Shown here piece by piece: positions 27,301 to 37,950 of a DNA stretch of 64,000 nucleotides; position 1 is the first letter of the stretch, and every line of letters starts with the position of its first letter. This DNA is from Desmodus rotundus. Its lineage: Eukaryota; Chordata; Mammalia; Chiroptera; Phyllostomidae. The notes under the pieces were generated by a model. The model saw only the letters and a program-made list of their open reading frames with translations. It was not told where the DNA came from and did no database searches. Made by a program: the position numbers and the translations under genes. The DNA lies in assembly GCF_022682495.2 (NCBI RefSeq), contig NC_071398.1, forward strand, positions 101,601,880 through 101,665,879. The letters are read 5' to 3'.

Positions 27301-27594
27301 TCTCCACCATCCTCACCCCCAAAGCCCCCAATCCCCCATTTCTCCAGTTTCTATGAATTTGGGAGTTAAACTTTGAAACCGGAAGTGGCTTCCACACGGA
27401 GCCTATTCCTAAGCACACACGATTATCCGCAACCTCTTTGCGACGCGGCTGGCCGCAGCAGCGCAACTAACCCGGATAAGAGACTGATATTCTTCCTTGA
27501 GTCGCTGCACCCACAACTCTCGATCTCGAGGTCCGGCGTTAGTCTTCAGCACCGGGATCTCGGACACGATACGCCGGGTGGCCTCGTCCGCCAT
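24336..27594 (-). CDS. UFC1: UFC1, UFM1-conjugating E2 enzyme
   Basis: E2 enzyme that accepts the ubiquitin-like modifier UFM1 from UBA5 and passes it to substrates with the UFL1 ligase, mainly at the endoplasmic reticulum. Coding exons in order: 27472-27594, 25636-25703, 25327-25390, 24956-25032, 24617-24707, 24336-24413; 166 codons. The N-terminus is [19 protein letters not shown]. The active-site cysteine sits in [14 protein letters not shown] (residue 116), in the fifth exon; unlike canonical E2s the fold lacks the usual HPN motif. The protein ends HKEKCN followed by TGA, one residue shorter than the human KEKCNQ I recall. The start ATG lies inside a CAAGATGGCGG motif just downstream of the inferred start site. 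Introns are GT-AG and phases agree. Confidence 0.98.
25704..27471 (-). other. UFC1: UFC1 first intron with an old repeat
   Basis: 1.8 kb intron. About 26140-26820 resembles an ancient LINE-2-type sequence (phrases such as CTAATTGATCTCC, GATCAGGCTATTC, CTCACCACTCCCTGCCATGC, AGGAAGCATTCCCTGA). A (TTTA)n/(ATTC)n-rich simple repeat lies at about 26914-26955. No extra exon is seen. Confidence 0.6.
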
Positions 27595-27910
27595 CTTGGA
27601 CGAGGGCATAGGAAAAACGCGGAACTGGTTTTACCTGTCGTTTACATTCAGGGCGCCGCCATCTTTACTAAGGGAAGATGAGGAGTTGGGCTGCCTTAAC
27701 ACTTCCCTGAATGCGATTTTTATTTTCCAGTAGCGAGGACAAATTTGTCACCTGCTCGTGGGTGCTACCGGAAGAACAGAATGGAAACAGATTCCTCTGT
27801 CCTAAATATGGCACCTAGTTGTAAGAAAAAAAACCCCGCAGACTGCTGAAAGTGTGACTTCCGCTCATGCTCAGAGAAGTAATCAGAGAAAACGCTTCCG
27901 GTCACCTCCC
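27590..27910 (-). promoter_or_regulatory. UFC1: UFC1 promoter with ETS and YY1-like motifs
   Basis: Upstream of the UFC1 ATG on minus. A second CCGCCATCTTT (AAAGATGGCGG on minus) is at about 27656-27666. ETS-type cores occur at ACCGGAAG 27767-27774, ACTTCCGC 27857-27864 and CTTCCGGT 27895-27902. The arrangement fits a TATA-less housekeeping promoter with a start near 27610-27660; binding is inferred from motifs only. Confidence 0.5.
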
Positions 27911-28949
27911 CAAACTTGGAGGGTTGGTAGAATTTCAGGCCGTTTGTTCTAGGCTCTGTCCAGGCACTGTCTTCCTGAAACGCACGATTCACGTGTTATC
28001 GTGTGGAATAGCTTCCCTAGCTTCCAAGTAATCGGTCTGAGGGAGCAGGGGCAACTTAAAGTATAGTGTGCGGTCTCGCCCCAAATAATTTACACAGCCG
28101 AATTAGGGAATTATTAGTAAGTGCCAAGGAGTTGAGAGGTCACAGGAAGACGTAATTAATCTAGCCTAGACATATTTTTCAGTCTGGAATTAACCCATCT
28201 AAGACGGAATCATCCTAGATGTGCATGGCACACAGTAGGTACCCAGTAATCTTGCAGAATTTTGTGTCCTCCATTTGGTTTTTAGAATCTAAACGCATGG
28301 ATTTTGGCTTAAATTTACGTATCTTGTTTACTCTGTTAATCGTTCTAGCCTGTATCAATAATTTTGGATTGGGTTCTATTAATCATCAACTTCTATAGTC
28401 CATTTACAAATGTGATAAGCATACTATAAATTAATTTCTAATGGCTGAAACCTCCAGTACAATGTTGCGTAAAGGTTGAGGGCAGATATTCTTGTCTTGT
28501 TATGAATTTAGGGAAAAAAACATTCTTTCTTGGTTAAGTATAATGTAAGCTGTAGGCCTTTCCTACATGCCCCTTATCAGGTGAAGGAAATTCCCTTCTA
28601 TGCCTAGTCTTGAGGGTTTTAATAATGAAGGAATATTGGATTTATTCCAAACACTCTGTGTTCATTGAGATGATGATGTGGTTTTTGTCTTTTATTAGCA
28701 TGTTATACATTTTCTTTAAATTATTAGATTTGGATAAGTGTAAGACAAAGCTTTTTAGTATCTCACTGGAGATTTCTCTCCAGGAGAAATAAAAGTTAAC
28801 TGCCTTTTGGGTGTAGCCACTGTGGTGTGGTACAGAGCGCAGAGATTTGGAATGAGGCTTTGCAATTTGTCATAAGACTTTGGAGATGGGGGAGAGGAAC
28901 ATGGTGACATTTATGTCAAAGGATACAAACTTAAAGTCATAAGTAGAAT

Positions 28950-29140
28950 AAATTCTGAGGATCCATTGTAAAACATGGCGACTGTAGTTAATTTATTGTG
29001 TATCTCTAAATTGCTAAGAATAGATCTTAAGCATTCTCACCATAAAAAAGTTATGTGAGGTGGTGGATGTGTTAATTATTTTGATTGGGTAATCATTCTA
29101 CAATATATGTCTGTAAAATCATCACACACATATCAGATTA
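28950..29140 (+). mobile_element. Decayed LINE-1 3' end
   Basis: Contains phrases typical of mammalian L1 tails (AGATCTTAAGCATTCTCACC, GGTGGATGTGTTAATTATTT, GTAATCATTCTACAATATAT). Strongly diverged; no reading frame. Confidence 0.55.
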
Positions 29141-29149
29141 TCGCTTTAT

Positions 29150-29325
29150 TCTTTAAATTTTATTTATTGATTTTAGAGAGAGGAAGGGAGAGAGAAAAAC
29201 ATCAATTTGGAGTTCCACTTCTTTATGCATTTACTGGTTGCTTCTTGTATGTGCCCTGACCTGAGGTCAAGCCTGAAGCCTTGGCGCACCTGGATTACAA
29301 TCTAACCAGCTGTACCCAGCCAGGG
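29150..29325 (-). mobile_element. VES-like SINE, antisense, decayed
   Basis: Reads TTTATTTATTGATTTTAGAGAGAGG ... AAACATCAAT ... TGTGCCCTGACC ... CCAGCCAGGG, i.e. the SINE tail-to-head on the plus strand. Confidence 0.75.
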
Positions 29326-30189
29326 TCCCCTTGAACCATCACTTTAAATATAAATGTGTTTTATTTGTCAATTCCTCAATACAGTTGGGGGTAGAGGTCT
29401 TTGGAGAGTTGCTATAACTCTGTGAACTACACTTTTCTTATAACTTATTCATAGCATAACTTATTGAGCAGACCCTCATGGCTGGATACTTACGTTGTAT
29501 TCAATCTTTTGCTATTACAAACAGCACTGCAGTTAACTGCCTTCTCTGCTCCACAGTTTTACATGTGTAATAAATACTTAGATATGTAATTGTTGCCTCA
29601 AAAAATTTGTGTATTGAAAAATTTGTTAAATATTGCCAAATTGCCCTCCATAAAGATTAAATCAATTTGTATTACAATTAGAGACATAAAAAATGACGAG
29701 GTTTCCCCTCAGAAACCATAGTGCTCACAACAGAGGTGTGTCGCCAATTCCATTATTGAAATGGAATCTCAAGACAATTTTAATGTCCGTTTCACTTATT
29801 GTGAGTAAGGTTTAATATCTTTTCATGTTTAGTATCCATTCATTTTTCCTTTTCTGTAAATTCTTACATTTTGGGCCCCCTTTAAATTATCGCTTATTTT
29901 TTCTCACTGAATTTGCATGAGGTTTTAAAAATTTTTTTATTTTTTAAAAATCCTTTAAAAAAATCTTGCTGATATTTTAATCTAGATCATATTAAATTTA
30001 TAGACAAATTTAGGAAACTGACATCCTTATACATTTTCTCCATCCAAGAACATAATGTTCCTTTCCATTTGTTCAAGTTTCTTTTATGTGGATAGCATTT
30101 AAATATTTCATTCATATAGACTGTGTTCATTATTGTCAAGGTTATTCCTAGGCATTTTTCTGTTTTGTTGCTACTGGGTATTTTCTTCT

Positions 30190-30402
30190 TTAAAAAAAAA
30201 ACTTTTAAAGATTTTATTAATTTACTTTTAGAGAGAGGGAAAGGGAGAGGGAGGGAGAGAAACAACAATGTGTGGTTGCCCCTCATGCACCCTCTACTGG
30301 GAACCTGGCCGGAAACCCAGGCATGTGCCCTGACTGGGAATTGAACCGGTGGCCCTTTGCTTCCCAGTCCGGTGCTCAACCCACTGGGCCACACTAGCCA
30401 GG
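30190..30402 (-). mobile_element. VES-like SINE, antisense
   Basis: Near full length: an A-rich start at 30192-30201 precedes the tail (AAGATTTTATTAATTTACTT, GAGAGAAACAACAATGTG). The head follows (TGCCCTGACTGGGAATTGAA, CCACACTAGCCAGG). Confidence 0.85.
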
Positions 30403-30959
30403 TTTGGTATTTTCTTTGATTGTATCTTTAATCAAGGATATTTACTTCTGCATGTTACCCCCCCACACTGTACTAAATTCTATTCTTATTTATAACAATT
30501 TTAAAGTTGATTCTTTTGAGTTACTTAGGTAAAGAAGCAATAATGATGGTTACATTATTATTTTAGCTATATAAAAACATGTATAATTAGCTAAATCTTG
30601 GAAAACATGAAATGAGGTAATGTGACAGGTTATAATTTTTTATTTATAAGTTCATTAATTAAATAAAATAGTAACAGAATTCTTAGCATTTTAAATAAAT
30701 TCAGGGCCTGAACGAGAAATCAGAAGCATTTTTTAAGTGAAATTGTATCTCCTGTAGGTAATCTGGGGAATTTACAATATGGCAAGTGTCCGCATTTTCA
30801 AATAGAGGGATTTTTAATGGAGTTCTGGAAACAAAAGACTAAGATTATTGATTCTTAGTTACATTATAGAGCAGCTCTTAAAGAGTGATTTATGAGCAAT
30901 GAAAAAAAGCAGCAATCCTCAGATGCCTAGTGGTTCGTCACAGTGATTCAGTCTTCCGA

Positions 30960-31290
30960 AGTGTCAGATCTTCTTGGCCTGATGACCTTTCGCAAGTGTA
31001 TCCTCGGCCTGGACACTCCTGCCCAGGCTCTGCAGCACAGCTGACTTCCTCCTGCTCCTGAGGCTCCATGCTGCATCTTCAGGGAGGCTTTCTCTGACCA
31101 CTCCTTTTCCCGTCCCAGCGTCCTGTTCTTTCCTTCATAGCGCTTCCCTCAATTTAAAATGATGTATTCACTTTCTTAGCGGCTGTCCACCGTGTAAACC
31201 ATGAAGTCATGTCTGTTTTGTTCACCAGGGTGCCTCCTATCACACATGCCTGCCCCAGTTCCTGACCTTAGTAAGTGAATGACCGATGAC
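30960..31290 (+). repeat. LINE-2-like 3' end
   Basis: AGGGAGGCTTTCTCTGACCAC, then ATGTCTGTTTTGTTCACC and a terminal GTAAGTGAATGACC, the usual order of an L2 3' end. Ancient copy. Confidence 0.55.
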
Positions 31291-31614
31291 TTTCCTTGAT
31301 CGTGTTACTGGAGTAACAAACTAGGAGAACATCAAGACAGTGTATCTTGATTTCAAGAAAAACATGTTTTCTGACAGGTTCTTTGAAAAAGACAGAGAAT
31401 GGGCTTGCATGTAGGTGCATTTTTAGTTGATTGAACAACCAACCACAGAAGACTTGGTTAATTCTCTAATTAGCTGGTGGGGTTGGTGAGACGGGCCTGT
31501 ATTCTATCCTGGCCTGCAAAGTGCCCAGTGACTTAGAAGTCATCCCCAGGGGGCAGCAGAGAGCAGTTATAAAGAACCCCGAGTTCCTGAAGCCTGGTGA
31601 AAATTGTTCTCAAT

Positions 31615-31830
31615 GTTAGGTTAACACCTATTGAACACTTATACTGAGCTAGGCCCTGTATTAATACTTCATGTATATTATTTAATATAATAACTAACAC
31701 AATGACCTGTGACGTGGGTATATTTGCTCCTTTTACAGATGAGAAAGTAAGCACAGACAAGTTAAGGACCTTGTTTAAAGTCGTATCAACAAGGGTCAGA
31801 GCTGGTGAATGAAGAAAACTGGTTAAGGAG
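31615..31830 (+). repeat. MIR element
   Basis: CTATTGAACACTTATACTGAGC, then TTTTACAGATGAGAAAGTAAGCAC and AAGTTAAGGACCTTG and TCAGAGCTGGTGAATGAA, the colinear core of a mammalian-wide interspersed repeat. Confidence 0.75.
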
Positions 31831-32385
31831 CACTTTAGACAGCAGAGCATTAATTTCCAGTGACTGATTGTGGCCCCTACTCTTCTATTCAGAAACCAGG
31901 AGACACTGGAGTTCTAGGTTGAAGCTCAACTGAAATTAGGAGCCAGTATGAAGCCTGGGTGAGTAACTAGGGCAGCTTGGAGTTGGGGGAACCAAGAACT
32001 AGAGAGGACTGTCAAGTAAGCAAGTCCCCTTGGATAAAGTCAAGAGTAAAGCCCAGGCAGGGATGGGGGCTCAGTGGGCATGGGAGTTAAGGGGATACTT
32101 GTGACAATGGGCTGCTAAAGGGGCATGTAATGAGCTATCCGGTTTGAAAAGATCGTAATTCCGGCAGGGATGGGGAACAGCAGGGACTGGGACAAGCAAC
32201 CTTAATAGAGAGTTCAGATCAAGGAAGATGAGAGATCTGCTACACTTTGAATTGGTACCACCGACTTGGAAAAAATAGTTCATAGGGACATGGTAGCTAT
32301 TTGAAGGGCTGACGATGAACTATGATCCAGGGAGAAAAAAATAGGACCAAAAAGTGTAAGTTACAAAGAGGTAGATTTTTGACCC

Positions 32386-32552
32386 TGGCAAGATAGCTCA
32401 ATTGGTTAGAGCGTCAACCTGACACGCCAAGGTTGCAGGTTCGATCCCTAGTCAGGGCATATACAAGAAGCAACCAATGACTGCATTGATAAGTGGAGCA
32501 GCAAATCAATGTCTTTCTCTCTAAAAAAAAACAAAACAAAACAAAACAAACC
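32386..32552 (+). mobile_element. tRNA-derived SINE with well-kept A and B boxes
   Basis: TAGCTCAATTGGTTAGAGCG (A box) and GGTTCGATCCC at 32438-32448 (B box), then TCAATGTCTTTCTCTCTAAA and an (A4C)n tail at 32524-32552. This is the most tRNA-like head in the window, but the rest is SINE, so it is not a tRNA gene. Confidence 0.8.
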
Positions 32553-33002
32553 CTCTATAAAAGGTAGGTTTTTCTAAATACAGAGAAAGGGCTTTCTAAT
32601 CACTGAGAATTACAGTGAGTTGAGAACTATTTCATGCAACATAGTGGAAATAGGAGATGTGAACAGTAGCTGAAGGGTGTCGGCCTACAGTGCAGTGAAG
32701 GTAGAGGTGACTGCGGGAATGGTGTGCTGAGAAGCAAAAAAAGGATAGCAATCAGGGTCAAGGAGAAGGGGCCATGCTTTGAAAGCTGGAGGGATGTTTT
32801 CTCAGCCGAGGCTCCTAGGAAGACAGAGTGGAACTGATGTAAAGGAAGGGAAACACAGGTTTTTAGTTGAAGCAAGGAGAGGGCAGAAAAAGAACACAAG
32901 GTAAGAGAGAAAGTTTTTGCTCTAACTATAGAGATGGCATACAATTTAAGCCAAGGGGGAAGAGCTATTTGGCTACGCCTGACCAAAAATCTTAGTGTTT
33001 GG

Positions 33003-33197
33003 TCCTGACTCACATGGCTCAGTGGGTTGGGTGTCATCCCACAAACTGAAAGGTCACAGGTTCAATTCCTAGTTAGGGCACATGCCTGGGTTGCAGGCCA
33101 GGTCGCTGGTTGGGGGCATGCGAAGTAACCAGTCGATATTTTTGCTGCCTTTCTTTCTCATTTCCCCTCTCTATAAGTAAAATCTTTTAAAAAATCG
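33003..33197 (+). mobile_element. VES-like SINE, sense
   Basis: TGGCTCAGTGGGTTGGGTGTC, AAGGTCACAGGTTCAATTCC, GGGCACATGCCTGGGTTGCAG, then a TTTCTTTCTC tail and AAAATCTTTTAAAAAA. Confidence 0.85.
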
Positions 33198-33480
33198 TAG
33201 TGTTTGAAATATTTTTCCTCAGTGATGGGCGCATGAATGCCCATCTCTACACAGATGTCCTTGGCTTAGCTAGTATTTAGCTCCACTTCACCCCTGGAAA
33301 TCTGCTCAGCATTATGACGGGATCTCTCCAGCACCTGCTAAATCCCAAGGCTTCATGTTCAAAGAGTGAACTTGCAGCACTCCCCAATGCCCACCAAAAA
33401 ACATTCCCACAAACGTAGCCATGAATGGACTGATTGCTTAGGAACACACAATTGTACCAATGTCTGGAATTTGTAAAACA

Positions 33481-33630
33481 TTTTTTGAAGATTTTATTAA
33501 CTGATTGCTACAGAGATTGGGAGAGAGAGAGGGAGAGGAACATCAGTCAGTTGCCTCTCGTGTGCCCCAAACCAGGGGCCTCTCACTTTGTGGGATGACA
33601 CCCAGCCCACTAGACCACACCAGCCAGGGC
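33481..33630 (-). mobile_element. VES-like SINE, antisense, internally deleted
   Basis: Begins GAAGATTTTATTAACTG, then GAGAGAGGGAGAGGAACATC, and ends CCACACCAGCCAGGGC. Confidence 0.8.
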
Positions 33631-35225
33631 TGGACTTTGTAATACAAACTTTTAAGGTTTGGCCTCAGGGAAAAGAACTGAGTCCTCCAAGTCCTGATAG
33701 AGGAAGAGGGCCCTCTGTTTCCATACCCCCCCCCCCAGACTACAATGAGTGGACCAGACACCATCCTATTAGAAAAGGCAGCTCTCAGCATGGACTCCCT
33801 TCTCCAGTCCTCTGAAAGGAGTGGGTTAAGTTTGGAGGGTAGGTGGGCTCATGGAAAGGAACTACTGCCATGAAGCCAAGACTGCTAGGAGTCAAACCAC
33901 TGCGGGACACGGGTGTGGAGAGGACAGGACTCTACTCCACCACTGTGCGTGTTTGCCTTCTGTGGGCTTATGTGGGTGGGGCACGGCTCCCTTCCATTCG
34001 TCACAGCCACCTCTGTCCAAATGACTCTTCCTCTAGGAAGGGAGGACATAGGGAAGGTTGTTTACAAAGGAACAGGGTTCCAGTGGGTACTGGTGGAAAA
34101 ATGCGTGGGGTGGAAATTTTTGGGTTTTTTCCTAAAGAACATGTCTGTTCTCTTCAACCTTCCAAGGTAGGAATGGATGGCAGGTATCACCCTCCTCCTT
34201 GCTGTCTATCTCCCAAACATCTTCGAAGGTCATGCCATTTGGTTTTACTACCCTTCAGCTTTCATGCTTACAGAGGTCTTCAGCACCTATTAAATAACTT
34301 CTGTGCCAAGTCTTCCTATTATTGTGGCGTTTTTAGGAAAATCCATGATCCCTAGTTAGATTTCGACCTTCTCATTTCCAACTTTCAATTCCTTCAATTC
34401 TGGCAACACAGGGTTTTCTCGATGGCAGTTTCACAGGTGAGAAGGTATCATTCTCAAGAGTGGAAACATTGGTGGTACCAGAGCTGGCTGGTGTGCACTT
34501 CAAGACCCACCGAGACACGACTGGCAGGACAGCGTGGATGTGGGACCCGTGAAACTTGGGGGAAGGTTTTGACCTTTGTACCAAGCTTCCAGGAAACCTG
34601 GGTCTGGAGCCAAAAGCACTTTCCTGTAAGCTGCCTCTCTGGGGACACCTGACACTTTTTAACTTCCACCCTCTTGAAACACTCTGTTCCTTTTGGTTCT
34701 GTGACAATTATCAACCAGTGTTTATTTTCCATCATTGGCTGTTCCTGTTCAATGACCCTCCAAGGCCTCCTCTTCTATTTGTGTCTTAAGTGATGGAATT
34801 CCCAGAGAACTCTTCTTTGCCCCTCTGTTGCTCACTGGGGAGCTTATCCAAATCTGTGCCTTCAACAGGCCCTTAAACGTTCAGGATACAGAATTTCTGG
34901 CCTATATATCACTGGAATGTTTAAAAAGTTTTCTATAAGAGGAATATACATTCACAGCAAAACGAATTCAAACAGTAAAGACAGATCTAACAACATCTGC
35001 TTCATCCCTCTCGGACCCCATTTCATGGTTAATTTTTTAATGCCTGTGTAAATGTGCAAAACGGGCTGTTCTGCACTTCCTTTTCCTCCATTTATACGTT
35101 GCTCTGCTACAGTTAGGTCTGTATATTCAACTGCCATTAGGACACCTCCATCTGGCTGTCCCACAGCCCCCTAAAACTCCTTCTCTTGCTGGTCTCTTTT
35201 TTACAGTCAACACCATAGCATAGGT

Positions 35226-35392
35226 TTTTTTTTTTTTTTTTTAATTATTTATTTTTAGAGAGGGAAGGGAGGGGGAAAGAGAGGGAGAGAAACATTAATC
35301 TGTGGTTGCCTCTCATGCACTCCCAACTGGGGACCTGGCTGGGAATCAAACCCGCAACCTGCTCTCAGTCAACTGAGCCACACCAGCCAGGC
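35226..35392 (-). mobile_element. VES-like SINE, antisense, long poly-T end
   Basis: Poly-T of about 17 bases at 35226-35242, then TTATTTTTAGAGAGGG ... GAGAAACATTAATCTGTGG ... GAGCCACACCAGCCAGG. The head is shortened by a deletion. Confidence 0.85.
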
Positions 35393-35499
35393 ATAAGCAC
35401 GGTTTATTCTTATGTTATTATGTATTAATAATTGTAGTATTTTCCATAGTAACAACTTTAAACCTACTTTTGCCCCACCCTGTACCTTGTGGCTTTCCA

Positions 35500-36240
35500 G
35501 TCACTCTATTTACTTCTATCTGGTTTCCTACCCAACAGTCTCTGAAACAGATTTCTCTAAAATTACTACATGACTTACTTGTTGCAAAACTCAATGGACA
35601 CATTTTAGCCGCATTACACCTGACCTGTTACATTCAACCCTCTGACTAGCTTCCTTGATACTTGCCACCTGGTTTCCTTCTTTCGTGTCTTTGCCCCTTT
35701 CCGGCTTCCTTTTCTCCTGTAACCCCTGAAGCGCAGGTATTCCTCTCTAGGCTTTCGCATTCACTTTCAAGGCTTCACCAACCATTTCTAGTCACACGTA
35801 CACGCGCACACTCACCCATCAAACCTCTCTTCTGGGTTCCAAGCCCACACGATCTCATCCATTGTCTAATAGATAACCCAGGGCGCCCAAAGCTCATCTT
35901 CCGCTCCAAAACAAAAAATGGCACCATCACTCCCCACCTGTTCAGGTCAGAACACCGGGCAGTATTCTGCATTTCTCCCTGTGCCGCACACCTATTTCCA
36001 ATCCATTTCTCCCATCCCAGGCTCCCTTCTACAGCCATCTCTGGGCTGGGTAGAAGCTTCCCAATGTTCTCCTTCTTCTAACTTCGTCCCCTCCAGCCCG
36101 CTGCTGTCCCCAGTGCACTAGTGTTCTTTCTAAACTGCAGATTTCTTAGTGATTGTTCTCACCTCTGCTAAGACTCTTCACAGCCTACCTGGAGCTCTTA
36201 GGATAAAACCTGTAAACTTACAAGGCCTTGTGTAATCGGG
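35500..36240. repeat. Old L2-like repeat
   Basis: Pyrimidine-rich segment with L2/MER-like phrases (CTTCACAGCCTACCTGGAGC, AGGATAAAACCTGTAAACT, AAGGCCTTGTGTAATC). Family and orientation are uncertain. Confidence 0.4.
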
Positions 36241-36579
36241 TCTCCCAAACTCACAGACCATTCCCGGTTGACCAGGCCCCCAGCCCCAGCTCCCGACAGT
36301 CCAGGGCTTAGCTCCGGCGACGCTTCCTTCAGGACGCAGGTGCTCAAACAGACGAACGCTCCCCGGGCAATCCAGAGGGCCGCGGAGCAGGGTCCGCTAC
36401 CGCGGACCCCGGTGCCTGGACATCCGGGTTAACCGGAAGCTCAGGGCAAAGGTCGATTCCTCCTCGCGAACCTTCCCCCGCCCGCGGCAACCCGACTCGT
36501 CCCATTCCGCCCTTAGGCGTCATGGCCGCGAGCCCGCCTTTCCGTGGGTCTTCGAGTCGACACCAGCAGCTCCGGCGCC

Positions 36580-37950
36580 ACCGATGTTCCCACACTCACG
36601 AACGCAACTCTCTGTGTTGCCTTCCGTGGCCCCGCAGCCGCCGGCCGCCCTGAAACGCGCACGCTGCCAGGCTGCCCTAAAGCAAGATGGCCGCCAGCCT
36701 CCATTCTGGCCGCCGAAGTGAAGCCAGGACCTGCCTGCGCCAGGCCGCCGCCGGGCTGCCCTCACCTGGCATGGCTCCTCGGCCCGTGCCCTACTGTGGC
36801 CCTGAAGCCGCCACCATCTGGCCCGCGGCGGGCTGGGTTCCGGAGGCGCTGCTCCGGACGCAGCCTGTCCCCGCCCCGCCCGCCTCGCTCCGCTCCCCTC
36901 CCCCGCCCCACGCCCGCGCCGGCGGCGGCGGCGGCCGCAGGAGCCCGGATGCGGCGCCGGGAGACGGCGGGGGGAGCGGCGCAGATGGATCCAACATGGC
37001 GTCGCCGAGCCTGAGCCCGGGGTGAGGCGGCGGGGCGCCCGGAGCGGGGAGGGGGCTCGAGCGGGCGGGGCGGGGCCGGGCGGGGCCGCGAAGGGCTGCA
37101 GGCTGGAAAGTGAGGGGCGGCGGCGACACGCAGCCCGAGGACCCGGGGGAGGGAGGGGACGGCGCTGCCAGGTGGGGGAGGGGCGCGGCGAGGGGCGTGC
37201 GGGACGGCCGGCGGGGCAGGGGCGTCCGCGGGCCGGGCGGCGGGACGGTGGGCGGCTCGGCGGAGCGGGGCGCCGGCCGGGCGCGGGGTTGGGGGCGCGG
37301 GGCGGAGGGGCGTCGGGGTGCGGAGGGCAGGGCTGTGGCGTGCGGTCGGGCGGAGGCCGGGAGTCCCGCGAGGGGCGTTGGAGACGTGGGCGGCGGAGGG
37401 TCGGACTCGCGACGTCTGGGGCAGGGCTTGAAAGTGCTCCTTCGGGGTGGCTGGGGCAGGGCCCGCGGCGGGACTCGGGCGGAATGGGCGAGAGCGGAGG
37501 TTGGGCAGAGGGGAGCCTGCCGGTGTGACGAGGCGACGAGAAAGTTTGGGAGGGAGGGCAGCGGGCCGGGACGCGGGACCTGGGGCTGCGGGCGGGGCGG
37601 CCCCCCGAGCGGAGTTGCGGGCATCAGTTGCGGCCGGTCCTCGCCGGCGGGCCTGCGCTGGTGCTAACGTGGGAGGGCAGCGGGGCGGGCAGGTGGGCTT
37701 GCAGAGCCAGACTTGGCTGAGCGTTCGGCCGCCTTCGGTCTCGAGCGCTGCCTGGCTTCCTCTCTCCTGTTTTCCCCGGTTGGGAAAAGAAGGGGGACCG
37801 GGAAAGCCGGCGTCCCCGGAGTGTGGTCGGAGGGAAGGACTTTTCTGGGTCTCAGCGGTGCGGGAACACGGGGAGAGCCGTGCGGGGTCGCCGGAGCCCC
37901 GCGTGCCCGGGGGGCGGCTCTGGACGTCCGAGAGAGGGACCGGTGCGCCG
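36580..37950 (+). promoter_or_regulatory. DEDD: DEDD CpG island, promoter and non-coding first exon
   Basis: The largest CpG island of the window. GCAAGATGGCCGCC (36682-36695) and CCAACATGGCG (36991-37001) are YY1-like. A consensus donor GG|gtgagg follows at 37022, so the first exon probably ends at 37021. Open frames on both strands here, up to 279 codons, are composition artefacts of GC-rich DNA. Confidence 0.7.

Larger units (their letters stand above)
27911..36580. other. Intergenic region UFC1-DEDD, repeat-rich
   Basis: About 8.7 kb with low GC and no recognisable exon. It holds six SINE copies (listed), an L1 3' end, an L2-like piece, a MIR and a further old repeat, all entered separately. 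Stretches 28000-28950, 29340-30190, 32560-33000 and 33640-35220 have no clear gene; parts look like decayed mobile elements. Short open frames here are not supported as genes. Confidence 0.65.

Noticed and set aside
32386..32460. tRNA-like sequence with A and B boxes
   Set aside because: It is the head of an SINE, followed by the CT-rich and A-rich tail seen in the other copies; the cloverleaf is incomplete.
36791..37624. 277-codon minus-strand frame in the DEDD CpG island
   Set aside because: Proline/arginine/alanine-biased, overlaps frames on the other strand, no domain; typical of stop-poor GC-rich DNA.
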